Positions 1-6,612 of a stretch of DNA of 11,042 nucleotides are shown piece by piece. Positions within the stretch are counted from its first letter, which is position 1. Each line of letters begins with the position of its first letter. This DNA comes from CAZUFB01 sp048173955. GTDB lineage: Bacteria; Actinomycetota; Coriobacteriia; Coriobacteriales; UMGS124. The position numbers were made by a program, and so were the translations under genes. Location of the stretch: the NCBI GenBank assembly GCA_048173955.1, contig DBEYOB010000154.1:1-11042 (forward strand), written 5' to 3'. The notes beneath the pieces were generated by a model. That model was not told the DNA's origin. It searched no databases and saw nothing but the letters and a program-made list of their open reading frames with translations.

Positions 1-613
1 ACCCGGGGCCGGGGTCGATGCAGATGCACGCGGGCGCGACCCCGGCCGCCTCCAGGGCGGCCGCCCTGCCGATCAGGTAGCGCTCGACGCGGCCGACGTA
101 GGCGTCCGCGGCGGCCCCCGCCCCCTGCCCCGGGTCGGCCGCCCAGTGGCCCGCGTTCGCGTGCATGACCACGCAGCCGCAGCCCGTCCGGGCCGCCAGG
201 GCGACCATCGCGGGGTCCTCGAAGCCCGTCACGTCGTTCACGATGCGCGCGCCGGCCGCCAGGGCGGCCTCCGCCACCTCGGCATGGCGCGTGTCGACCG
301 ACACGAGGGCCCCCGCCCGCGCCAGCGCCTCGACGACCGGCAGCACGCGCGCCGCCTCGACGGCGGGGTCGACCGGGGTGAAGCCCGGCCTGGTCGACTC
401 TCCCCCGACGTCGAGCAGGTCGGCCCCCTCGTCGAGCAGCCGCATGCCCCAGGCGACCGCCGCCTCGGCCGTGTCGTGGTCGCCCCCGTCGCTGAACGAG
501 TCGGGCGTCACGTTCACGATGCCCATGACGCGCGTCCGCCCGAGGTCGAGCTCGGTCGCGCCGCAGCGCCACGCCGCGGCGGGGGCGCCGGGCGCCGCCT
601 GGGTCCCGCTCAC
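1..613 (-). CDS. folP: Dihydropteroate synthase, 3' end cut by the window edge
   Basis: Condenses 7,8-dihydropterin pyrophosphate with p-aminobenzoate to 7,8-dihydropteroate in cytosolic folate synthesis; it is the sulfonamide target. About 204 codons are visible. Seen: VMGIVNVTPDSFSDGG (residues 29-44), LLDVGGESTRPG (66-77), VSVDTR (104-109), IVNDVTG (124-130), MH at 150-151, and the start of the DPGxGFGK loop (IDPGPG) just before the edge. These are the classic pterin-binding TIM-barrel motifs. The catalytic Lys of that loop and the C-terminal SRK and H motifs lie outside the window. The GTG start is chosen because it overlaps the folE stop as GTGA, a translational-coupling arrangement; no strong independent ribosome site is visible. 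It is cotranscribed with folE. folB/folK-type genes would be the expected neighbours beyond the edge. Family assignment is very secure; the exact start is likely. Confidence 0.95.
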   Translation of the reverse strand, partial: MSGTQAAPGAPAAAWRCGATELDLGRTRVMGIVNVTPDSFSDGGDHDTAEAAVAWGMRLLDEGADLLDVGGESTRPGFTPVDPAVEAARVLPVVEALARAGALVSVDTRHAEVAEAALAAGARIVNDVTGFEDPAMVALAARTGCGCVVMHANAGHWAADPGQGAGAAADAYVGRVERYLIGRAAALEAAGVAPACICIDPGPG

Positions 614-1179
614 CGGACGTCCCCCGCCATGAGGGCCATCGCGCGGTCGCGCAGGGGCCCGTCCTCCCCGAAGACGCCGCGCGCGGCGCAGGTGACCGTC
701 TTCGAGCCGGGCTTGGAGACGCCGCGCATCGCCATGCACATGTGCTCCGCCTCCACCTTGACGACGACGCCCCGCGGGTGCAGGCTGTCCGCCACCGCGT
801 CGGCGACCTGGGCGGTGAGGCGCTCCTGCAGCTGGAGGCGCCGGGCGTACAGCTCGACGCAGCGGGCCAGCTTGCTGATGCCGCAGACCCTGCCGTCCTC
901 GCCGGGGAGGTAGGCGACGTGGGCGACGCCGTAGAACGGCAGGAGGTGGTGCTCGCACAGGGAGTAGAACGCGATGTCGCGCACGAGCACGATGTCGTTC
1001 CCCCCTGCCTGGAACGTCGTCTGGAACAGCGGGGCGGCGGGGCGGCCCATGCCCGCGCAGAGCTCCTCCCAGGCGCGCGCGACGCGTGCCGGGGTGTCCG
1101 CGAGGCCCTCCCTGCCGGGGTCCTCCCCGATTCCCTCGAGGATCAGCCGCACGCCCTGTTCGATCTTTCCGTGGTCCAC
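610..1179 (-). CDS. folE: GTP cyclohydrolase I
   Basis: Converts GTP to 7,8-dihydroneopterin triphosphate plus formate, the first step of tetrahydrofolate synthesis. The 189 aa match the usual size of the bacterial enzyme. Seen: zinc-site Cys75 and His78 in SLCEHHLLPF, the third ligand Cys148 in EHMCMAMRGV, the substrate-pocket segment GISKLARCVELYARR (100-114) and QLQERLT (116-122). All catalytic signatures are present, so this is the classical zinc enzyme and not the FolE2 type. The frame stays open upstream to 1470, but that part is Arg/Pro-rich and unlike the family. The GTG at 1179 has a near-ideal Shine-Dalgarno AAGGAGGA 5 nt upstream and gives the right N-terminus. Transcription likely starts from an extended -10 promoter about 70 nt upstream. 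The gene is followed by folP with a 4-nt overlap. Confidence 0.97.
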   Translation of the reverse strand: MDHGKIEQGVRLILEGIGEDPGREGLADTPARVARAWEELCAGMGRPAAPLFQTTFQAGGNDIVLVRDIAFYSLCEHHLLPFYGVAHVAYLPGEDGRVCGISKLARCVELYARRLQLQERLTAQVADAVADSLHPRGVVVKVEAEHMCMAMRGVSKPGSKTVTCAARGVFGEDGPLRDRAMALMAGDVR

Positions 1180-1246
1180 CGTTCCTCCTTCGCGGCCCGC
1201 CCGGCCGTTGCGCACGGGCCGGCCCGCCGTCCGATGCGAGCGCACC

Positions 1247-1255
1247 ATTGTAGCA
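1247..1255 (-). promoter_or_regulatory. Extended -10 promoter of folE-folP
   Basis: Read on the minus strand this is TGC-TACAAT, an extended -10 (TGn plus 5/6 match to TATAAT). It predicts a start near 1240 and a leader of about 60 nt before the folE GTG. No good -35 is seen, which is typical when the TGn extension is present. Confidence 0.55.
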
Positions 1256-1269
1256 ACAACGGCGACCAT

Positions 1270-1295
1270 ACACGTTTTGGGGCTCCGGTACGTGT
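1270..1295. promoter_or_regulatory. Inverted repeat in the folE/exoA divergent gap
   Basis: ACACGT (1270-1275) and ACGTGT (1290-1295) form a 6-bp inverted repeat with a 14-nt spacer. It lies just upstream of, and over the expected -35 area of, the folE promoter. It could be an operator half-site pair, but a 6-bp match is weak evidence. Confidence 0.25.
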
Positions 1296-1377
1296 GCTTA
1301 CCGTGTCGGGCGGCGCTCCGGCGGGATAAAACCGCAACCGACCGCCGTCGACCCTGCGCAGGAGGCCCCTTCTGGGC

Positions 1378-1383
1378 TATCAT
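1378..1383 (+). promoter_or_regulatory. Possible -10 element for the exoA operon
   Basis: TATCAT (5/6 match to TATAAT) sits 81 nt before the exoA start. The best -35 at 17-nt spacing is TGCGCA (1355-1360), only 3/6. It is the most promoter-like string on this strand of the divergent gap, but weak. Confidence 0.3.
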
Positions 1384-1463
1384 GGCGCCGTCACATCGGC
1401 AACGAGCCCGCCGGGGGCCGCGCGCGGGGCGCGGGGCGCCGGACGGGACGGGAAAGGACCGGC

Positions 1464-2261
1464 ATGCCATCTCCCTCGCCCGCGGTCACCCGGCGCCCGC
1501 TGCGCATGGTCAGCTGGAACGTCAACGGCCTGCGCGCCGTCATGAAGAAGGGTTTCCCCGAGATATTCGACGGCTTCGACGCCGACATCGTCGCCCTGCA
1601 GGAGACCAAGCTCCAGGACGCCGACCGCGCCAAGCTCGACCTCGAGCTCCCCGGCTACCACCAGACATGGAACTACGCCGAGAAGAAGGGCTACTCGGGG
1701 ACGGCCGTCTTCAGCCGGCAGGAGCCGCTCAGCGTGCGCTACGGCTTCGAGGAGGACCCTGACGACGAGGGCCGCATCTGCGCGCTGGAATTCGACTCGT
1801 TCTGGTTCGTGAACGTCTACACCCCCAACGCCCAGCGCGAGCTCACCCGGCTCGACTTCCGCATGGCCTGGGACGACGCCTATCGCTCCTTCCTGTGCGG
1901 GCTTTCGGCCGAAAAGCCCGTCGTGACCTGCGGCGACTTCAACGTCGCCCACAACGAGATCGACCTGAAGAACCCCGGGCCCAACCGCGGCAACGCCGGC
2001 TTCACCGACGAGGAGCGCGCCAAGTTCACCGCGCTGCTCGACGCCGGCTTCACCGACACCTTCCGCCACCTGCACCCCGATGCGACCGGGGCCTACAGCT
2101 GGTGGAGCTACATGTTCAACGCGCGCAAGAACAACGCGGGCTGGCGCATCGACTACTTCCTCGTGAGCGACGCGATCGCCGACCGCGTCACCGACGCCCG
2201 CATCCTCTCCGACGTCTACGGCAGCGACCACTGCCCCGTCGAACTCGACATCGACCTGTAA
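1464..2261 (+). CDS. xth: Exodeoxyribonuclease III / AP endonuclease
   Basis: Cleaves DNA 5' to abasic sites and removes damaged 3' ends in base excision repair. The 265 aa are close to E. coli Xth (268). Domain: one exonuclease-endonuclease-phosphatase fold. Seen: SWNVNGLRA (17-25), metal-binding Glu47 in LQETKL, Tyr119 in NVYTPNAQ, Asp158 and Asn160 in CGDFNVAHNEIDL, Asp230 in WRIDYFLVS, and the catalytic Asp255-His256 pair in GSDHCPV near the C-terminus. Every active-site residue expected from the Xth/ExoA family is present. The ATG at 1464 has a ribosome site GGAAAGGA just upstream; a downstream ATG (Met15, 1506) is also possible because the first 14 residues are Ser/Pro/Arg-rich. It is likely the first gene of an operon with the Fe-S enzyme 31 nt downstream. 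The symbol could equally be exoA. Confidence 0.96.
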   Translation: MPSPSPAVTRRPLRMVSWNVNGLRAVMKKGFPEIFDGFDADIVALQETKLQDADRAKLDLELPGYHQTWNYAEKKGYSGTAVFSRQEPLSVRYGFEEDPDDEGRICALEFDSFWFVNVYTPNAQRELTRLDFRMAWDDAYRSFLCGLSAEKPVVTCGDFNVAHNEIDLKNPGPNRGNAGFTDEERAKFTALLDAGFTDTFRHLHPDATGAYSWWSYMFNARKNNAGWRIDYFLVSDAIADRVTDARILSDVYGSDHCPVELDIDL

Positions 2262-2292
2262 GCCCCGAAGACCCCAAGGAGGTCCGCCAACC

Positions 2293-3654
2293 ATGTCGCC
2301 CGACACCACCGCCCCGCTCGATCCCACCACGTCGCGCTGCTTCGTCGAGCTGCTCCACCGCGAGCTCGTCTGCGCCCTGGGCTGCACCGAGCCCATCGCG
2401 CTCGCCTACAGCGCCGCCCTGGCGCGCGAGGCGCTCGGCATGCCCGTCGAACACCTGCACGTCACCTGCAGCGGCAACATCATCAAGAACGTGAAGAGCG
2501 TCTCGGTCCCCAACGCCGAGGGCATGAAGGGCGTCGAGACGGCGAGCGTGCTCGGCCTGGTGGGGGGCGACCACACGCGCCGGCTCGAGGTGCTCGAGAC
2601 CGTCGGGCACGACGACGTCGAACGCGCCCGCGAGCTCATCTCCCAGGGCTTCTGCTCGGTCGAGCTCGCCGCCGACGTGCCGAACCTCTACATCGTCTCC
2701 ACCGCGCGCGGCGCGGGGCACGAGGCGAGCGTCACCGTGCGCGACCGCCACACCAACGTCGTCGCGATCTCGCGCGACGGGCAGGCGCTGACCGACGGCC
2801 CCCTCGCCGAATACCTCACCCCCATCGCGCCCGAACCCTGCGCAGAGGGGGCGGGCGAGCCCGGGGCGCCCGCCGACTCCTCGAAGCTCACCATGGCGGG
2901 AATCTGCGCCTTCGCCCGCCAGGTCGACCTCGACGAGGTGCGCGACGTACTCGACCGCCAGATCGAGTGCAACACCGCCATCTCCCACGAGGGGCTCACG
3001 GGCCACTGGGGCAGCGAAATCGGTCGCACGATCCTCGCGAGCCACCCGGTCGACGTCGTCTCGCGCATGCGCGCCCGCGCCGCCGCCGGCAGCGACGCGC
3101 GCATGGGCGGCTGCTCCCTGCCCGTCGTTATCAACTCGGGGTCGGGGAACCAGGGCATGACCGTCTCCCTGCCCGTCATCGAGTACGCCGAGACGATTCA
3201 CGCGAGCCACGACGAGCTCCTGCGGGCGCTGTGCATCTCGAACCTCACGGCGCTGCACCTCAAGCACTACATCGGCAGCCTGTCGGCCTTCTGCGGCGTC
3301 GTGTGCGCGGCCGCCGGCGCCGGCGCGGCGGTGACGTATTTGGCCGGCGGCACCGACGACCAGATCGGGTCGACCGTCGTCAACACCATCGCCAACGTGG
3401 GCGGCATCATGTGCGACGGCGCCAAGGCGAGCTGCGCCGCCAAGATCGCGAGCTCGGTCGACGCCGCGATGCTCGGCCACACGATGGCGATGCTCGACGA
3501 GAACTTCTGCGCGGGCGACGGCCTCGTCCAGGACACGGTTGAGGCGACCATCATGTCGATGGGCTACGTGGGCCGCGTCGGCATGCACGACACCGACGTC
3601 GAGATCCTCAACATCATGATCGGCAAGACCTGCCTCGAGGAGATGGGCTGCTAG
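2293..3654 (+). CDS. cyuA: L-cysteine desulfidase / L-serine dehydratase alpha-like Fe-S enzyme (UPF0597, CyuA/YhaM type)
   Basis: Predicted cytosolic [4Fe-4S] lyase. Characterised members of this family (archaeal L-cysteine desulfidase, E. coli CyuA) break L-cysteine down to pyruvate, ammonia and sulfide. The 453 aa are full length. Seen: GCTEPIALAY (30-39) with Cys31, SGNIIKNVKS (60-69), SGSGNQG (282-288), SAFCGVVCAAAGAGA with Cys334, and GIMCDGAKASC with Cys374. Cys31, Cys334 and Cys374 are my candidates for the cluster ligands. The ATG at 2293 has an excellent ribosome site AAGGAGGT 9 nt upstream. The gene follows the exonuclease by 31 nt with no terminator between, so it is probably cotranscribed. 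The Lrp-type regulator and cysteine transporter often beside cyuA are not here. Databases often label this family 'serine dehydratase alpha subunit', so the substrate (Cys versus Ser) is not settled by sequence alone. Confidence 0.88.
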   Translation: MSPDTTAPLDPTTSRCFVELLHRELVCALGCTEPIALAYSAALAREALGMPVEHLHVTCSGNIIKNVKSVSVPNAEGMKGVETASVLGLVGGDHTRRLEVLETVGHDDVERARELISQGFCSVELAADVPNLYIVSTARGAGHEASVTVRDRHTNVVAISRDGQALTDGPLAEYLTPIAPEPCAEGAGEPGAPADSSKLTMAGICAFARQVDLDEVRDVLDRQIECNTAISHEGLTGHWGSEIGRTILASHPVDVVSRMRARAAAGSDARMGGCSLPVVINSGSGNQGMTVSLPVIEYAETIHASHDELLRALCISNLTALHLKHYIGSLSAFCGVVCAAAGAGAAVTYLAGGTDDQIGSTVVNTIANVGGIMCDGAKASCAAKIASSVDAAMLGHTMAMLDENFCAGDGLVQDTVEATIMSMGYVGRVGMHDTDVEILNIMIGKTCLEEMGC

Positions 3655-3666
3655 GGCGCGCAGCCC
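3645..3666 (+). terminator. GC hairpin over the cyuA stop codon
   Basis: GGGCTGC (3645-3651) pairs perfectly with GCAGCCC (3660-3666). The 8-nt loop contains the TAG stop. There is no T-run, so this would be an I-shaped or non-canonical terminator at best. It lies in a convergent junction where some stop to transcription is expected. Confidence 0.4.
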
Positions 3667-3673
3667 GCACCGC

Positions 3674-3689
3674 CCGGCCTAGCGGCCGG
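3674..3689 (-). terminator. GC hairpin over the fbp stop codon
   Basis: CCGGCC (3674-3679) and GGCCGG (3684-3689) form a perfect 6-bp stem with a 4-nt loop. The minus-strand TAG of fbp (3681-3679) overlaps stem and loop. No U-tract follows. It sits 7 nt from the cyuA hairpin in the convergent gap and could act on either strand. Confidence 0.35.
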
Positions 3690-5250
3690 CGTCGACGCGC
3701 TCGCCGGAGTGCCCGACGTCGGCCGTGCCGCCCAGCACCGCATTCAGCCCCGGGAACTCCCCGTGGGTGACCAAGCGCAAAGCCCCCGAGCCCTCGCGGA
3801 CCAGCGTGTAGCCGGCGATCCCCGTCGTCTTGCGGTACGCCGCGCACAGCCCGCCGTCGATGACGAGGCGCCTGCCGCCCCCGCGCACCGGCCGCTCCCC
3901 CTTGGGAAGCTTGACCGGCGTGTGCCCGTTCACGATGACGCCGCGCTCCGGGTCGACCCCGAACTCCCCCAGCACCTCGGCGCACGGGGCGGCATCCTCC
4001 CTCGTCAGGGCGTAGTAGGGGTCCTCGGGCTCCTTCCAGGTCTCCTTGTCCTCGATATAGGTGCGCTCGAACGTCTTCACGACCCTGCCCGCGAACGTGG
4101 ACTGCCAGCCGCACCAGAGCTGGCCCATCCAGTCGAGCGCCCACGGGTCGCGCTCGTCCCACGCACGGCGGCACACGCCGTCGACCCAGTCGAGCAGCTC
4201 GCGGCCGGAGCGGCGGCGGTCGCCGCAGTCGACCTGTGCGAACGACCCGTCGGGCGCCAGGGGCACGCAGCCGTGGAACAGCAGCGCGTCCCCTTCCACG
4301 ACACGGTAGACGCCGCCGTTGTCGTAGAGCCACTGCACCTGGCGCTGCAGGCGCGCGCTCGACGTGAAGGCCCCCACGAACCCGTCCATGAGGCGCCGCT
4401 CCTCGCCGGAAAGCCCGTAGGGGTCGTCAGGCCGCCAGGTCGGGAAGTCGCCCGTCGAAAGCCGGCAGGACACGCCGTACACCGGGACGGTGCGGGCAGC
4501 AGGGTCCATGGCGCCCCAGAGCAGGCGCTCCCCCATGCGCCATTCCGGATGGCGGGCAATCGCCTGCCCCTCGCACTTGAACAGGATCGCCGAGATGGCC
4601 TTCATGACCGGGGACAGGGCGTCCCCGGCGCCGTAGGCGCGCTCCGCGAACGCGAACAGCGGCCCGAGGTCGATGCCGTAGCCCTCCTCGAACTGGGCGA
4701 CGTTGCCGTACTTGATGTTGTTGCGCAAACATGTGGCAATGCACACCTCGTCGCCCGCGGCGGCCCCCATCCAGCAGATGTCGTGGTTGCCCCACTGGAC
4801 GTCGGCGCCGGGGACGCCCATGAGCACGTCGACGACGTCGTCTCCGTTCGCGCCGCGGTCCCACAGGTCCCCCACCAGGTGGAACGTGCCCGTGCAGTGG
4901 GCGCGCAGGCGCCCGGCCGCGCCCTCCAGGTCGACGTCGGCCGCATCGGCGAGCCCGCGGGAGGCGGGGTGGTCGGGATAGGCGAGCAGCATGTGCAGGG
5001 CCGCCAGCTCGCCGGGGTCGGCCAGCCCGCCGAGCGCGCGCCCCAAAAAGCCGCCCAACTCGCCCGAGGCCGTGCGCACCAGGTGGTCGAAGGCCGCCGC
5101 CTCGCCGTGGATGTCGCTCATGAACTGCGCGCCGACGCCCGGGTCTGCGGGCAGCGCCGCCTCCGCGGCGCCCACGAGCTCCGCAAGGCGGCGTTCGGAC
5201 AGGGCGCGCTCCGGGTGGAACTCCGTTGAGTCGAACGAGATGGTCCGCAT
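3679..5250 (-). CDS. fbp: Fructose-1,6-bisphosphatase, class III (compact form)
   Basis: Hydrolyses fructose 1,6-bisphosphate to fructose 6-phosphate in gluconeogenesis. Class III enzymes belong to the metallophosphoesterase superfamily. Seen: Asp46-x-His48 (MSDIHGE), GDLWDRG (127-133), WGNHDICW (153-160), His326 in FHGCVP, FERTYIEDKETWKE (394-407), NGHTPVKLPKG (441-451), and RLVIDGGLCAAYRKTTGIAGYT across 461-482. Together these are the full metal-binding set and the class III C-terminal signature. Length is 523 aa against about 670 for B. subtilis Fbp; the missing part seems to be at the N-terminus and between the DIHGE and GDLWDRG blocks. The ATG at 5250 follows GAAGGAGA at 7-nt spacing, better than an in-frame ATG 33 nt upstream (5283) that lacks such a site. 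It lies 82 nt downstream of the DUF1385 gene without a clear promoter and so may be cotranscribed. Confidence 0.94.
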   Translation of the reverse strand: MRTISFDSTEFHPERALSERRLAELVGAAEAALPADPGVGAQFMSDIHGEAAAFDHLVRTASGELGGFLGRALGGLADPGELAALHMLLAYPDHPASRGLADAADVDLEGAAGRLRAHCTGTFHLVGDLWDRGANGDDVVDVLMGVPGADVQWGNHDICWMGAAAGDEVCIATCLRNNIKYGNVAQFEEGYGIDLGPLFAFAERAYGAGDALSPVMKAISAILFKCEGQAIARHPEWRMGERLLWGAMDPAARTVPVYGVSCRLSTGDFPTWRPDDPYGLSGEERRLMDGFVGAFTSSARLQRQVQWLYDNGGVYRVVEGDALLFHGCVPLAPDGSFAQVDCGDRRRSGRELLDWVDGVCRRAWDERDPWALDWMGQLWCGWQSTFAGRVVKTFERTYIEDKETWKEPEDPYYALTREDAAPCAEVLGEFGVDPERGVIVNGHTPVKLPKGERPVRGGGRRLVIDGGLCAAYRKTTGIAGYTLVREGSGALRLVTHGEFPGLNAVLGGTADVGHSGERVDAGR

Positions 5251-5326
5251 GTCGCTGTCTCCTTCGTCGATGGGGCCGCCCACGCGGCGGACCCGCCCGT
5301 TTTCGCTCCGCGGCAGTCCCGCCGGC

Positions 5327-5341
5327 GCGGCCTTAGGCCGC
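5327..5341 (-). terminator. Perfect GC hairpin with the DUF1385 stop codon as loop
   Basis: GCGGCC (5327-5332) and GGCCGC (5336-5341) enclose exactly the three bases of the minus-strand TAA stop (5335-5333). No U-tract follows. It may be a weak terminator, a 3'-end stabiliser, or a chance effect of a GC-rich genome. Confidence 0.3.
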
Positions 5342-6517
5342 CGACCCCGCCTTCGCGGGGACCTTCGTGTCGAGCGGGCACCCCTCGAGACTGCGCAGGT
5401 CGCGCGGCAGCCCGTTCTCGTCGAGCTCGCGGCCCTCCTCGGCCGCCTCGCGCGCGACGACCGCCTTCATCGAGGCGATCGCGCACTCGAGCATCTCGTC
5501 ATCGGGCTCGTTGGTGGTGATGAGCTGCATGGCCATGCCCGGGGCGAGCACGACCTTCACCAGCGGGTTCTCGGGATGGCGCCCCGCCCAGCGCACGGTG
5601 ACCTCGTAGGCGATGCCGGCCACGAGCGGCAGCAGCACGATGCGCGAGAGCACGACGACGCCGAACCGCCCGATTCCCGCGCCCAGCCCCAACGCCTCGG
5701 CGACGAGGTCGGTGGGGAACACCGTGAAGACGACGATCGATATGATGAGCGTCATGATGATGAACGCGGTCCCGCAGCGCACGTGTTGGCGCGAGAAGCG
5801 CCGGCAGTTCTCCGGCGTGAGGGGCAGGCCGTGCTCGAGGCAGTGGATGGTCTTGTGCTCGGCGCCGTGGTAGCTGAACATGCGCCTGATGTCGGGCATG
5901 AACCCGATGAGCCACATGTAGAGGATGAAGACGCCCGCACGAAGGAAGCCGTCGACGAGGTTCCAGGCGAGCATGTTCTCGCGCTCGTAGTCGCCCACCA
6001 CGAGGTTGGTTATCGCGGCGGGGGCGAACACGAAGAGCGCCACGCCCAGCACGACGCCGATGGCCATCGACGCCGCCATCCAGCCCGAAAGGCCCTTCTC
6101 GTCGGCCGCCTTGCTCGCCGCCTCCTGCTCGGCCTTGAGCTCGGCCTGCGCCTGCTCGCGCGCACGCGCGCGCTCCTCGTCCGATGCGGCGCCCGCCTCC
6201 CCCTGCGCCGTCCCGGATGGCGGCTCCTCGTCGAAGTCATAGGCGTGCGCAGCCGTGATGCCCATGGCCTTGAACTGCAGGACGAGCGACTCGACCAGCG
6301 AGACGCACCCGCGCACGAGCGGCCAGGAGCGCCACGCCTGCTTCTTGCCGTAGCCCGGCACGTCGTGCTCCTCGACGTAGATGCCCCCGTCGGGCTCGCG
6401 CACAGCGACCGCCCAGCTGTAGCGACCGCGCATCATCACGCCCTCGAGCATGGCGGCGCCGCCTATGTGCGACTGGAACAGCTCGTCGTCGTGATCGTGG
6501 TTCTTGCCGTTTCCCAT
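5333..6517 (-). CDS. DUF1385 integral membrane protein (YqhQ family)
   Basis: A conserved Gram-positive membrane protein of unknown biochemical function. Seen in its 394 aa: IGGAAMLEGVMMRG (18-31), the family's N-terminal signature; WPLVRGCVSLVESL (65-78); a polar, helix-prone, Glu/Ala/Arg-rich segment (about 112-142) that looks coiled-coil-like; hydrophobic segments at about 148-172, 188-207, 249-268 and 284-304; YHGAEHKTIHCLE (216-228), the hallmark His/Glu motif; and RQHVRCGTAF (243-252). The ATG at 6517 is preceded by GGGAGGAC at about 6-nt spacing. In many Gram-positives this gene sits with rpmE and prfA; here it lies between the two-component genes and fbp. Family members are usually about 300-330 aa, so the charged insert makes this one long. 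Upstream lies a promoter-like region with palindromes. Family call is firm; function unknown. Confidence 0.92.
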   Translation of the reverse strand: MGNGKNHDHDDELFQSHIGGAAMLEGVMMRGRYSWAVAVREPDGGIYVEEHDVPGYGKKQAWRSWPLVRGCVSLVESLVLQFKAMGITAAHAYDFDEEPPSGTAQGEAGAASDEERARAREQAQAELKAEQEAASKAADEKGLSGWMAASMAIGVVLGVALFVFAPAAITNLVVGDYERENMLAWNLVDGFLRAGVFILYMWLIGFMPDIRRMFSYHGAEHKTIHCLEHGLPLTPENCRRFSRQHVRCGTAFIIMTLIISIVVFTVFPTDLVAEALGLGAGIGRFGVVVLSRIVLLPLVAGIAYEVTVRWAGRHPENPLVKVVLAPGMAMQLITTNEPDDEMLECAIASMKAVVAREAAEEGRELDENGLPRDLRSLEGCPLDTKVPAKAGSAA

Positions 6518-6533
6518 GGGGGCGTCCTCCCGA

Positions 6534-6558
6534 CTCTCGTTTGACGAGAGGAATCTTA
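6534..6558 (-). promoter_or_regulatory. Candidate DUF1385 promoter with overlapping palindrome
   Basis: On the minus strand TAAGAT (6558-6553) resembles a -10. Just downstream is a perfect 7-bp inverted repeat, CTCTCGT (6534-6540) and ACGAGAG (6544-6550), with a 3-nt spacer, at the predicted start of transcription. A -35 at 17-nt spacing is poor (TGTCCA). The palindrome ends 17 nt before the ATG and could be an operator or a short 5'-UTR hairpin. A second small palindrome, CCCCG-TTC-CGGGG (6559-6571), abuts it. Confidence 0.4.
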
Positions 6559-6612
6559 CCCCGTTCCGGGGCGTTTGGACAGCGGGGCGCCGCACGGCAC
6601 CACACAGCGTCC

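Noticed and set aside
1180..1463. Riboswitch (for example a tetrahydrofolate type) in the folE leader
   Set aside because: The predicted leader is only about 60 nt and shows no recognisable aptamer core.
1180..1470. Upstream extension of the folE frame to 1470
   Set aside because: Arg/Pro-rich, unlike GTP cyclohydrolase I, crosses the folE promoter, and the GTG at 1179 has a near-consensus ribosome site.
2188..3588. 466-codon minus-strand open frame antisense to cyuA
   Set aside because: Shadow of the GC-rich cyuA codons; no motif, and cyuA is complete with a strong ribosome site.
3709..5229. 506-codon plus-strand open frame antisense to fbp
   Set aside because: Its composition (Ala/Arg/Val/His) is typical of a high-GC shadow frame, it has no motifs, and the opposite strand encodes an intact FBPase with all catalytic residues.
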